The notes beneath the pieces were generated by a model, which worked only from the letters and a program-made list of their open reading frames with translations, was not told the DNA's origin and did no database searches. The translations under genes and the position numbers were made by a program. A stretch of 64,000 nt of DNA from Viscum album. Lineage: Eukaryota > Streptophyta > Magnoliopsida > Santalales > Viscaceae. The stretch spans positions 9,500,001 to 9,564,000 of the forward strand of contig OY728142.1 in the NCBI GenBank assembly GCA_963277665.1. The letters run 5' to 3'. Position 1 is the stretch's first letter. Every line of letters starts with the position of its first letter. Shown here piece after piece: positions 52,951-64,000 of this stretch.

Positions 52951-54560
52951 TGTAATGCCCCGACCCTAGTTACCCAGAGTCGGTGCATTATTACATAACA
53001 TTGGAATGATCACAAGAAAGATCAAATCTCAAAAAACCGATTGGTTTAGTATCCTTGGAAACACTAGATATATTCATAAGTTTTACATTACATCATAAAA
53101 TGAAAAACTACTACAACAACATAATGTCTCCATAATCCACACTCATATCCGCACATAATATCCCTGCAGGTCATTCATAATTTACTTCTTCACTTACTGG
53201 GAAATATAAAACATAGAAAAGGGGTGAGCTCAAATGCCCAGTACGGATAACAATATAGCGGAAACTTTTATAAATGATAATAAACAATTAAGGCAATGTA
53301 TAACTAAAACAAAAGCCTTTCAAACTTGAACTTTCAACATGGTATGGAATAAATAAAATGAAATAATGCCATTTACTTATTCACATGGATATTCTACTAA
53401 TCGAATAATCACATGAAAAATCAAAAACAACTTTCACAATGATGGAATGTATAATGCCAGACTATTATAACCACATAGCCAAGGCCTCATTCCAAGACTA
53501 CAAATAAGATTTTTCCAAGGCCTTGTGCCAAGACAGTAGTTTGTCTCATGAGATCTACTGATGCATCGAGGAGCTATAGCGGGCTCCACCCGTCACATAT
53601 TAAGTCCAATGCATTCCCATATGAAAAGGTTTAAACATAACATAAACATTCGTATTAAAACTAGCAAACGAAATGTCAATAATTTCACTATAAACTATGA
53701 ATGGTATAAAAATAGCACATCCACAGTCAAACATATCACAAAACCTTCAATACAATATAGAAGTTTTGTATAATAATAAATCAACTTCAAATAAGCGTAA
53801 AATCCATCAAAGGATGTTGACATAGATGAAATCAAAACACTTTTTAGAGAAATATCTCTTTCTATTTTTGAAATCATTTAAGAGACATATAAGATAAAAC
53901 ATTTTCTTGAAAATATTCTTATAAGCTTGTAAAGAATGCTTTGAAGATTTTATAACGGCGGAAAATAACCGCACCTGCCGTATAAGTTAAAAAAACATTC
54001 TTACCTTAATTCTGTCGAAAAGGTTAAAAAGGACCTTGTTTTGAAAACGACGGAAAGATTCCTCTTATAAAAAGTCAAACAAGGGTATAAATGATGTTAA
54101 CCCATATTCTTGTAAATAATAAAAATGTTTTAAAATAAATTTTTAAGAAAACATGGATGTGGATGATAAAGAGATCCCAGTAGATTATTACATACAAACA
54201 ACCTCAGATAATGAAGAGATTGTGAAATAACCCTTACCTTGTAATTTTCCTTGGTTGGGGTAGGTTAACCTCCTGTATAATGGTGAAATACTTGTTATTA
54301 AATTATACAAGAATCATATACATTAATATGATACCATATAAGATCTTTTAATATTGATTTGATAATAATATCTTAGTATTATCGTTGTTTCGGGTGTTAA
54401 CTTACTTGTTTTCTTTTATATGTTTTGTTACATAAGACATGTTTATAAAGGATAGGTTGTATATTATTCATATCCAGAATGATATCAAGTCCTTAAACAT
54501 CATTTTTAAATCATCAAATGATAATTATACTTGAATGGATACGATGGAGAATGAATCTTA

Positions 54561-54790
54561 TCGCGTTCGTGGAGACGGTAGTCCGTACGTATGCACGAGC
54601 GACAATATCATTCTTTTGATATTAAAATAATATATAAATGGATGGTATATCATATATACAGAATCATTAACATGTTATATTTATTATTTACATGAGTTAC
54701 ACATCATTATTATACCCATCCAAATAATATTATATTGAATAACAATTACACCACAACATGGAGACGGTAAGTCGTACGTACGCACGTATG
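54561..54790 (-). repeat. Pair of GC-rich islands in the 5' LTR
   Basis: Counterpart of 45801..46030, again with the two palindrome positions 189 bp apart. One CpG in the first copy has become TG. Confidence 0.75.
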
Positions 54791-54957
54791 GTGACATGTT
54801 ATTCAAAAGGTGGATAGAATACTGAATATGGTTGTATCATATTTATAATAACATCACAGTATATATATGATACTGGAATTAATATTTTAGAATGGGAACA
54901 ACAAAGGAAGAAGAAGTGGATGAAGAAAGTAACTTGGAAAAGGGTGGTGAAATCATT

Positions 54958-54959
54958 AC
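54958..54959 (-). promoter_or_regulatory. Splice-donor-like site in the 5' LTR
   Basis: The sense strand reads GAAGAG/GTAATG, about 173 bp downstream of the TATA box and 2.5 kb upstream of the gag ATG. It could remove most of the long leader. No acceptor was identified. Confidence 0.4.
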
Positions 54960-55130
54960 CTCTTCTTCGGTTTCTTCCTTTTGATTTGATCAAAATGGCT
55001 CCTTAGGTTGGCTTTCTGATCAAACTAAGGACTCTAGGTTGTAGGGAGGGAAGTTAGTAGAGTATTGGGGCACAGTTTGGACGAACCAAAAGGCTTTTAA
55101 GGTGTGAATAAATGAGAATTAGGAGTGCCC

Positions 55131-55137
55131 TTTTATA
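55131..55137 (-). promoter_or_regulatory. TATA box of the 5' LTR (likely element promoter)
   Basis: The sense strand reads CTTATAAAAGGGC. Transcription would start about 30 bp downstream on the minus strand (near 55100) and define the R region. Confidence 0.65.
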
Positions 55138-56713
55138 AGAGGGGTGAGGGGCACCTTTGGAAAATCTAGAGATATTAGCTTATAATAAATTGATATTCGT
55201 TTTCAAATGGATCCAAAGTTGACTATTCAAAGGTTAAGGTGGGGATGGGTCTAAAAAAACTCAACCAATAGCATTTAGAGAGGTTTTGGTACTTATATTA
55301 ACCTTATCTTTAAGTATTAACTCTAAGATAATTAGTTTCACTTTTACAATGTCTCTTTGTATTTTTATATAATATGGTTAATAAACGTAATATATACATC
55401 CAAGAGACTCCCAAGTGGTCCATTTATTATTAACCTATCATTATATAACTCTCTTGGCTGAGCCTTTGATTTTTAGGAATTTAATATCAATTAATAATAT
55501 AATATTTGTTTTAAGAACTCTTTTATATCAATTTTGACACTATTCAATAGTTGATTTTTTTGAAACTCATAACAGATTGATTAATTATAAAAAGGTCAAT
55601 TAAATCAATTCTAATATATCATATTATCTAATAAAATTATTTTAATTCATTAAATGTTTAATATTATATTTATTTGGGTATTTATAATATAAATTATTTT
55701 AATTTTTCACTATTATGATAATTACAGCATCATCATTGTGTCATAAATAAATTAAATTATTTAATCTATAAAAATTTAAAATAAAATACCATCATTTAGG
55801 AAATCTTTTTATCTTTCTAATGAATATTTATAGTCGAAAAGCCATCATATATAACCCAATGTAAAAATTGTTTTTCTAAAAGATATATGCTTGTGACATT
55901 TTTGTATTCATTTTAACTTAATTAAAATAAAGTGTCCCTATCACCTTCAAGTGGCACCATGGGGTCCCCAAATCGACCCAAAGATGCCTATTTTCGAACA
56001 TGTATCATCCAATAAGGCTAGGACACGTTTTAGGGTATTTTAGTATTATTATAATATTATTTTTTAACCCTTATTTACCGGATTTACCCTTAACCATGGT
56101 AAATAAAATATTTACCGTAGTAATTATTCAAAATGTCTAAAATTAAAAGTTACCTATTTACACAATTTGAACATCCTGATTCTAAATATGAAATATATTT
56201 TTCTGAATTCAAAACAAAGAAGTGGCAGAAATTAATTTAAAATTAATTTCCGATTTCAAAACAAAAAGTGTGTTTTTAAGAGATAATAACTATCAAAAGA
56301 TTGACACTTGTTTATGTTCGGTTTAATTGTAAAATTATGTCCAATGACCAACATTATATTAAATGGTAAAAATATATTCTATATATACTTTAAAACCACT
56401 CAAATTTATGATTTATCACTATTAATTATTTTGATTAAAAAAGTTGTTTTTAATTAAAATTTAGTAATTTTCACTATTCATCAAAATATTAAAGTTATCC
56501 AAAAAGTACTAAAATTTAATCTTAGGCTAAATTTGATATTCCGAATCCAAAAATGAAGTCCATTTTGAAATATAAAATATATATAATTTCAAAAAGTAGT
56601 TATTACTATTCATAACGGCTAGTTTGATTGGTTGTTAGAACTCGGTGTTGCATACAATACACGCTATCACATTATTCAAAGAGAAGCGTACCGTAGAAGC
56701 TTGGGGTGTTACA

Positions 56714-56718
56714 AAAAG
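56714..56718. repeat. Target-site duplication, right copy (AAAAG)
   Basis: Exact repeat of 44186..44190, directly outside the 5' LTR. Confidence 0.9.
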
Positions 56719-57131
56719 AATGTTTTATAAGACCCAAATGTCATAGTCATTAATAAAACCACACACTATTAACCCTATATGATGTGAATCCTACAACCCT
56801 AGTATCATTCATGAGACGCCTCTTTCCTTTATTGGCCAAGAGTCAAAATTCATCTCTGGACTCTTATTGATATACAAGATTCAGAGATCCATAGTAAATC
56901 ATAACACCAACAAAAAACACGTGATTTGCCCATGGAAAAAATAACATTCAACCATAATATTCCAAAATTCGAACAGAAATCCCAAACCCTTACAACCAAG
57001 ACTTCTTACCGGAACAAGTGTTATCGACACACCAGTCTAATATCCAATACAGGATCCCAAACATTCCTAATAATTCTATCTACAATATAATAAATAGGAA
57101 ATAATAAGAAAAAACTGCTTTAATACCACAT
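56714..57131 (-). mobile_element. Tandem unit 1, right part
   Basis: It continues the unit interrupted at 44190 and aligns with the end of unit 2 (62544..62961), for example at 'ctttcctttattggccaagagtcaaaat' and 'ggaacaagtgtt'. It ends in a decayed PBS ('taatacca', 57121..57128) just before unit 2. Confidence 0.7.
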
Positions 57132-58399
57132 TGTAATGCCCTGACCCAGAAGATACTAAACCGGTGCTTCGAGCCAGTTCTCCATAAGGCCCAAAGTGTG
57201 CCTCCCTATACACAAGTTTATATCGACTAAAAGTGAGGGCCTACATTGTGATTTTGGGAGAAAATGACCTTATACTATAGTAAGATAATAGTTGAAATAA
57301 CAAATTATCATACACACATGAATGAAAATAGAGTGCGGAAGCAATAAACAACTGAAATAGAACAATTTTTAATTGTAAAATGTTGTAAAATCCTGAACAA
57401 CTATGTAATAAAATACAACACCAGTCACCCACTAGGCCTACCATATTGATAAAAGTACAAAAGAATATGAATTTAAAAGTACATGGCTCACCTAGAAACA
57501 CTAATCCAATCCACGAACCTAATCTCCAAACACTATCGAACTGCAACATCCCAATCAGTAGAACCACTCGAGAAGATCTACTCGATCATGCAACACTGGG
57601 TCTCAGACCTATCCACTATGAAACTCATTCTCAACCAAATAAAGTAGAAATAAGTTCTCCATGTACACTAAGGTTCACCTATAGGGGTGTGAAATAATCT
57701 TAGTTGGGCACCTCTAATAGAAACCTGTAACTGTGTTGCTAAAATTGTATGTTATACCAATGTACTCAGCCTAGATGGAACACAACAAAAAGAAGTAAAC
57801 CAACCGTGAAACCACAGTCGATCCTAGGGTCTTTAATCCCTCAAAACTAGGAAAGTGCCCCCATGGATGTCCATATCTATTTGTTTAAACATGTATCATC
57901 CCATACCTATACACATATACATAAATATGAATATTCATTAGTATGTGTATCAAACAACATGAAACCACAACAACATTCGATCATTGGATCCATAAGCCTG
58001 ATTGTTTGGACATCCTGTGAAATGGAATTGAGCTGGACATCATACCACTCAATTCATGTATCATTATGGTGATATCTGGGTTAGTGATCCCATTGAAATG
58101 TACCTTCTTCAGCCAATGCATGAATTATATGTCTATAAAATCTATGTCACCACAAGGGGAATGATCGTCCTACACCTGGGTTCACATGTACTCAACACCA
58201 ATCACTGAACAATAATATCATATACCAACAGTCATTCTAATAAAGAAGGATAAAAAATACTGACGGTCATCCTATGAAGAAATAATTTTGTAAAAACATC
58301 AAGACATCTTTTTTGATGCCATTATACTCCTATAGAGTCCTATAACTGGTTTGGAAGAATTTAATCATCTTGATCATATAACATCTAACCTATGAGCGT

Positions 58400-58815
58400 G
58401 GCCAAGGAATTCCTACATCGGGATCCAAATATCACTCTTGGTGTTGGAGTAATCAACCCATTGAGCCCATTCAAGGTGTCCCTCAAACTGGTCGATGTAT
58501 CAATTAGGGTACATAAGTCTATCACCCATTGAGCTCGTTCATGGAATCCATCAACTTTATCCATGAATCACAGATAGTATAAACATTTCAAACCAATGAG
58601 CCCATTCATGGAATCCTTCAACTAGATCCATGATTCACTCAAGGATTAATTACATTATACATCCTGCTGAGCTTTTCCAAGGCATTCCAACAATTGGAAT
58701 CCATGTATCAATCAGGGTACATAACTAAACAACACAATTACCCATCTAAGGAATTCCTATAATGGGAATCCCTGTATCACACTGGGCATAGAAATTCAAC
58801 ACATAATGATTAACA
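58400..58815. repeat. ~69-bp minisatellite in tandem unit 2
   Basis: Six copies have anchors (GGAATYC-type) at 58406, 58475, 58543, 58610, 58681 and 58750. The spacing is 67-71 bp. It is homologous to 40022..40440. Confidence 0.8.
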
Positions 58816-58869
58816 TCTGATCCCCATATAACACCTCTGGACATCCCAAAAAATATATATCACAACATT

Positions 58870-58890
58870 AATATATATATATATATATTC
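58870..58890. repeat. (AT)n run
   Basis: A short AT dinucleotide run inside unit 2. Unit 1 has a shorter one at the equivalent place (about 40492). Confidence 0.8.
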
Positions 58891-59894
58891 TAGATCAATA
58901 TCCAATTCTGAGGTATTACCTCTGAGTATACAAGTCAAATATCAGAAATATCATGAATCTGAAGCCGGATACCAAGAAAGGACGTCTGTAATCCCAATAA
59001 TAAAAGCAAATCACAGGAAGAATATTCGAGTATCCCTATTGAAATGAATATGCCTCGTTTTAGGCTCGATAGCGACCAACCAATAAGAACCATTGGTGAA
59101 CATCACTACATCATAAATAAATAAGTGAAACGCTAAAATAAATGAGGGTGGCCCGAATGCCCAACCCAACACTACAGTCACAGCCCCATGGGCCCACTAG
59201 TTCATCACAGGTTCTAAGGGACACCCTTGCAACATCTCTACCCAAACACAATGTACAACTGAGGTTTGGTTAAACCACAAGCACCCACTGGGCCCCTCAT
59301 GTCAAACACTAAGGAGGAAACCTACTCAAGATCCTTTAGGTACACACGAGAGAAGTCGTCCTATACGAGATACTTAACAAATAGTAAAGGATAAATCTTA
59401 CAAGGGATCCTAAAACAAATAACAAGATAGTTCTCCTAAAATAGTTACCCTCTCAATATAAAATAGGTGAGAGATCCTACAAGGGAAACCCTTGGTCAGC
59501 ACATAACCAAGGGCATCCTCTCGGGGATCCTTGGAAGAATCTGGTCTCACGACCTAATTGGCCAGATGGGAACTTCTCCCAAGAGGAATTTCCCCCATTT
59601 CATGGGTCTCATGAGATATCTCATAGATCATCTTGGATCAAAAATCTCAACTAGGTCGGTCCGAACACCCAACTTATCATCCACTCAAGTCTCACTCTCA
59701 GGTGAAAAATAAATTGGATAACTGAAGGAAGAACCTATAGATTTAGATAGAAACACTAGAAACACCATTTAGATTACCTCTAAATGTCAGTAGTGTTCCA
59801 GCATTGCAATCTACATGGAATAAAACTCATAATGGACTTCTTACACACCTAATTATGACTTCTAAGGGAAAAAATACCCCAAAACCACTAAGCT

Positions 59895-60125
59895 GGAAAA
59901 AGTACATGGCATGTACTTCAGAGTACATGGCTTTTAATCTTATGCATCCAGCTTAGATATGTAGATATATATGTCCATAAAACATGGGGTCATCCTATGT
60001 AACAATACATGGTGTGTACTATTTAGAAACCAAAAACTAGTGTTCTTTATCACATGTTTGGACACACAGCGATGTCACCACAATTTGTGTACTCATAGTA
60101 CATAGAATGTACTTTAGAAAAAATC
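59895..60125. repeat. GTACATG palindrome cluster, unit 2
   Basis: It contains AGTACATGGCATGTACT (59901..59917), two 8-bp arms around one central base. Further partial copies lie at about 59921, 60003 and 60090. Confidence 0.7.
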
Positions 60126-62947
60126 TTCATAACCGAATGGAAATACCACATAGTGTGTTCCACTAGAACAGACACCTTGTATCATTGGTTTCTAATGGGA
60201 AAACCCTCAAAACGCCTGAAACACCCGTTTTGGCCCCCAAAACAACAGATCCGGCCTTAGGAGGCCACAAGAAAGAATAAAAGGGTTTGAAAAACATAAT
60301 ATAATGTGTTTAAAGGGGTCTATGGTGAAAACATAAATAGAACTACTTTTTTAAGAAACCTCGAATGATTTGGTTGATTTCACCATCCACGAATGTCCCA
60401 CACTGACTCATTGCCTCGAGAGCATCGAAATCGTGACTTTTTTCCTTCCATTTCTCTCTCTTTTTCAATATCCATTTTCTCCAATATGACATGGAGAAGT
60501 AGGATCACACAAGATTTATCTTCAAGGAGGAGGTGTAAATATAAAAAAGTGAAAGAAAAGAATAACTGAAACAAAAGAAAAAAGAGGTTCGGGCTAACCT
60601 CGACTCCCAACTCAAGTTTATGCATCAACTAGGCTAAACACTCCATTTCAGACTCAATAAATGATACATAATCTCTATATGATGATTCATTTAAAATTTA
60701 TCTCTGAAAAAACCTATGAAAATTAATTAATATTTAACTTAATAATAATAAATATTAAATATTCCTCAAAAATTCATATATCACATATTTCCACCGAACT
60801 CATGTCCTGTGGTAAAAATGTTTTTCTGGGACCAAGAGAGTGCTTGTGAAAATTACTTGAGACCAACTATTTTCGATAAAACACTATTTTTTCCCTCACG
60901 AGCATCCAACAACAAAAATTCATATTTCTTCTCAAAACTGCACTCCATAAAAATAGAGGTCCTTACAGACTACTCGTTATAAACCTTCTCTTCCCTGATA
61001 ATCCGAGGGAATGAACCAAAAACCATGCTCTCAACCCAGGAATCTAAAAAACCATGCTATTTGGACTATCCAACTACCATCTTTATAGTGTCAACATCTA
61101 CCCTTTACACCAAATATATTTGACTTCAATTGAGCTGGTACTTCCCACCATATAAATACACTTTTAGTCATCATAAAAGAACACTACATGCTCAAATTCC
61201 AACCAAAAACACTGAAGAGTAACCAAAATGAGAAAAACCACCCTTTAATTGCTAATGGTGTGCTCCCCAACATATGGGTTTCCATAAACTACTCATAGAG
61301 AAAAACCACAATAGGATCCCTCGTTAATAGGGAAGGAAATTAATTATGAAAAAAGAACCTCGGTGTAGGGTTGAAGATCTCTCAACATACTCAAGATGAA
61401 TCTAGATAACGCATGATCATCACTAATAAGTGTACACCGAGATTCTAAAAAAAGGTGAATACAACTCCCTCCAGTCCATGCTCACCATCCTACAAACCCT
61501 AACCACAATTCAGTCGTGGGTCATGCTTATTATGGTACCCGATTAATTCCAAAATTTCACCTCTGCCCATGAAGGTGCATTCTAACACAACTTTTGGGGT
61601 CCATACCCCTAACAAACCTTGAAAAATCAATCCCCATCTTGTACTCGGACACACACCGTTCTAGATTCAAATAATACCACATGAAACCAATATGTATCTT
61701 CATCAACCAACACGTACACAAGACGAAGTATCATTCACGATCATTAACCCACTCTTTGGATACACTAACAATAGAAGAAATACTAGTTGACCAGTAAAGG
61801 AACACAAAAATTCATGCACGTCGAATCCGGTCTCAAAAAGAAAGCCCATGAAGTGTATAGTTCCAATGTTGAAGACATCAATATCCCTATAATTCAATAG
61901 TCAACTACCAATCATGCATTGTTTAAAAAACGAGCAAAAAACCATTCTCACTACCAAAAAATTCATCAGAAAATATGGTCCAACCATTCTTACATAGGTT
62001 TCCCAAGAACAAAAGATATGTCGACCTACAAGGTTTTTAAGGGAAATCCAAGGGTATCTATGTCTTCCACCAAAGACCTACATAAAAAGCCTCAAAATTA
62101 TTTCACAAGGTCTAACCACCTAGGGAAAAAGATCCAAAACCTTACAAAATAAGGTAATGGTTATAACGGAAAGTCAGTGTCAAATATGAAAACACAACCT
62201 ATGATGGCTTTGATCCTCTCCGAGCATACTTAGAAGAAACTGATCCTTTTAGATCTCGACCAAAACATAATAGAAACTAAACGAACACTCATTAACTATC
62301 TATATATGAAAATAACCCAAGGAGTTCTTGTTCACAAGAAAATCCTTGGTATTTATCAGAATCATACTCAATGACCCAACTAGACAAACACATACCTTAA
62401 AAGAAATTCCCAACAAGGGGTTATGTAGAATAGAATCATCTGCCATATTGACCTACTAGGGTCACTGCATAGGTGGTTCATGAGGTCTAAGTCATCAGAG
62501 ACAAGAACAATGCATCAATGTAAATCCACATTACCTGAAAAAAATGTATGTGTAAGAAGTTACAATGGTCGTAGTCATCATTAAAAACACACCCTAGTTG
62601 GCCTATATGTTATGATTCTTACATGCCTTCTATGATTCATGTGATTCCCCTTTCCTTTGTTGGCTAAGAGTCAAAATCCATTTTGGCCTTTTAATGATAT
62701 CCAATATCCATAGATACATAGTAGATCTAATCACCAACACACAACATGTCCATCACCCAAGGAGAAAATCACATACAACTATAAAATCATGAAATCAGAA
62801 CATAAATCCAAAACCCTGGAAACCAATACTTATTAATGGAACAAGTGTTCTTGACACACCATTCCAATATCCATCATAGGTTCTAAAACATTCCAAATAC
62901 TTTGTCCTATCATATCACAAATATTAAAGACAAGGAAAAGATAACTT

Positions 62948-62958
62948 CTCTGATACCA
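62948..62958 (-). other. Perfect initiator-Met primer-binding site before unit 3
   Basis: The plus strand reads CTCTGATACCA, an exact 11-base match to the initiator-Met tRNA 3' end on the sense strand. It lies three bases before the TGTAACGTCC start of unit 3. This is the strongest evidence that the tandem units are LTR-retrotransposon derived. Confidence 0.8.
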
Positions 62959-62961
62959 CTT

Positions 62962-64000
62962 TGTAACGTCCCGACCCGGAATCCCCTAAACCAGTTCTCT
63001 AAGAATGTTCATCACAAGGCCACAAGCATGCCTCCCCTAATGGCAGAGGCTGTCAACTAGCAGCAAGGGCCTAGGGTGTGGTTGTGGTGATATTATTCCC
63101 TCATACCAGAGTAAGAAAACTGTTGAACCAACTATGTATCATACACAATGGAAAGTAAAAAAGAGTGTGGAAGAAATAAAAAACTAAAATAGTAATGGTT
63201 GTAATAGTTAATTGTTATAAAAGACCAAAAATACATGTAATACAATACAACACTGGTCACCCACAGGGCCGAAAATATATATACACGTACAAAATAATCT
63301 TAAAATAAAAGTGTATGGCTCAAATACTAACACCGAGCCAACCCACGTACCCGATATTTAGACATCATCGAACTGCACCAGTTCAATCAGTATACCAACT
63401 CGATCATCTCCAATCGATCATCCACCAATGGGTCTCATCCCTATCCACTATGCAACTCATGATCATCCTAAAAAGCATACATAAGTTCTACATGTACACC
63501 AAGGTGCACGTGCAGGGGTGAGAAATAATTTCAGTAGGGCACCCCAACATGTAACCTATAATTATTCTTCTAAAAGGATCAGTAATAGAAACGTGCTTAG
63601 CCCAGATAGAACACAAAAAAAGATATCAACAAAAGATGTAACCACAGTCGATCCTAGGGTATTAATACCTCTCAACTAAGAAAGTGCCACCATGGATGTC
63701 CATATTAATATCTGTGTATATGTATAGTCACATACCTATATACATATACATAAATATGAATATGAATTGGTATGCGTATAAAACAACATGAAACCACAAC
63801 AACAATCGATCATTAGGTCCATAATCCTGATTTCCTGGACATCTTGTAAAAGGGAATTGAGTTGGACGTTAGGCCACTCAATGTGTGTATCATTAAGTCA
63901 ATCTCTAGTTTTTTGATCTCATCAATATGTACCTTATTCAGACAATGCTGAAAATAAATATCTGATAATGCCACGTCACCACATTGGGAATGTTCCTCCT
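62962..64000 (-). mobile_element. Tandem unit 3, first ~1 kb (runs off the window)
   Basis: It begins TGTAACGTCCCGACCCGG and follows unit 2 through 'tgcctccc', 'ctagggtgtgg', 'tggatgtccatat' and 'acaacatgaaaccacaaca'. The small frame 63315..63521 is a shadow. Continuation beyond 64000 is unknown. Confidence 0.65.

Larger units (their letters stand above)
44191..56713 (-). mobile_element. Young Ty3/Gypsy chromovirus (Tekay/Del type), complete structure, 12.5 kb
   Basis: Sense is on the minus strand. The 5' LTR is 52951..56713, the PBS 52938..52948, gag-pol 52449 down to 47999, the polypurine tract 47954..47967 and the 3' LTR 44191..47953. A perfect 5-bp duplication (AAAAG) flanks it. The domain order (gag, protease, RT, RNase H, integrase, chromodomain) defines a chromovirus. 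The chromodomain sequence, the single long frame and the very long LTRs fit the plant Tekay clade (family knowledge). In the first ~330 bp of the two LTRs I counted about 14 differences, so insertion is fairly recent but not fresh. It sits in tandem unit 1: unit 2 has the uninterrupted counterpart around 62540. At least eleven stops and one frameshift make it non-autonomous today. Confidence 0.93.
52951..56713 (-). repeat. 5' LTR of the young element (3763 bp)
   Basis: Same length as the 3' LTR. It begins TGTAATGCCCC on the plus strand and ends GGGGTGTTACA. As the sense-upstream LTR it should hold the active promoter: TATA at 55131..55137, so U3 is about 1.55 kb and R plus U5 about 2.15 kb. 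The first GC island has one change in its palindrome (CGTACGTATG, 54584..54593), and the second is intact (54773..54782). Confidence 0.95.
57132..62961 (-). mobile_element. Tandem unit 2 (5830 bp), complete and uninterrupted
   Basis: It begins TGTAATGCCCTGACCC and ends with a perfect PBS (62948..62958) before unit 3. No coding sequence is recognisable. The open frames at 57241, 57446, 57863, 59467, 60380, 61703 and 61919 are short, conflict in strand and have no domains. It carries a 69-bp minisatellite (58400..58815), a GTACATG palindrome cluster (59895..60125) and a pyrimidine-rich run (60440..60470) that is also present in unit 1 (about 42098) and might be a purine tract on the sense strand. 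By eye it is roughly 75-80 % like units 1 and 3. Most likely one LTR plus a short internal region of a non-autonomous element, arranged head to tail. Confidence 0.65.

Noticed and set aside
58400..58815. CRISPR-like array
   Set aside because: The repeats are contiguous and diverged, with no unique spacers. A plant minisatellite fits better.

Overview
This window looks like nuclear, repeat-dense DNA from a large plant genome. I see no host gene, no rRNA or tRNA gene and no bacterial feature. Nearly every base I could assign belongs to LTR retrotransposons that share one terminal signature: LTRs starting near TGTAACACCCC on the + strand, next to a primer-binding site for initiator-Met tRNA. Almost all copies lie in the same orientation and are read on the minus strand. 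The sequence is very AT-rich by eye, especially left of about 38.76 kb. The chromodomain at the end of the only recognisable polyprotein, together with the very long LTRs, points to a plant Ty3/Gypsy chromovirus of the Tekay (Del) type.

Region 1 (1..38759) is a fossil bed. An old element (1084..12815) with 4.7 kb LTRs is nested in an older one whose internal parts are 1..1083 and 12816..14091. That older copy joins a chain of same-direction LTRs and internal stretches: LTR-C 14092..18065, internal 18066..21019, LTR-D from 21020, partial LTRs E and F, an internal at about 31.1..33.6 kb, LTR-G 33614..37638, and an inverted LTR fragment 37639..38759. The internal regions are short (about 2.4-3 kb). 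They hold gag remnants but no recognisable pol, which suggests non-autonomous gag-only derivatives. A tRNA-derived SINE sits at about 6731..6853.

Region 2 (38760..64000) is a tandem array of a non-coding 5.83-5.84 kb unit: unit 1 at 38760..57131 (interrupted), unit 2 at 57132..62961, and unit 3 from 62962 past the window end. The unit starts share the LTR-type terminus, and the sequence before unit 3 contains a perfect 11-nt iMet primer-binding site. Each unit carries a minisatellite of about 68 bp and a cluster of palindromic GTACATG motifs.

Region 3 (44191..56713) is a much younger Tekay-type element inserted into unit 1. It has two LTRs of identical length (3763 bp), a perfect 5-bp target duplication (AAAAG), a PBS, a 14-nt polypurine tract, and one gag-protease-RT-RNase H-integrase-chromodomain reading frame (52449 down to 47999). 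At least eleven stop codons and one frameshift disable that frame. The LTR promoter has a TATA box and, about 172 bp downstream, a splice-donor-like site. Both are preserved in position in several of the old LTRs.
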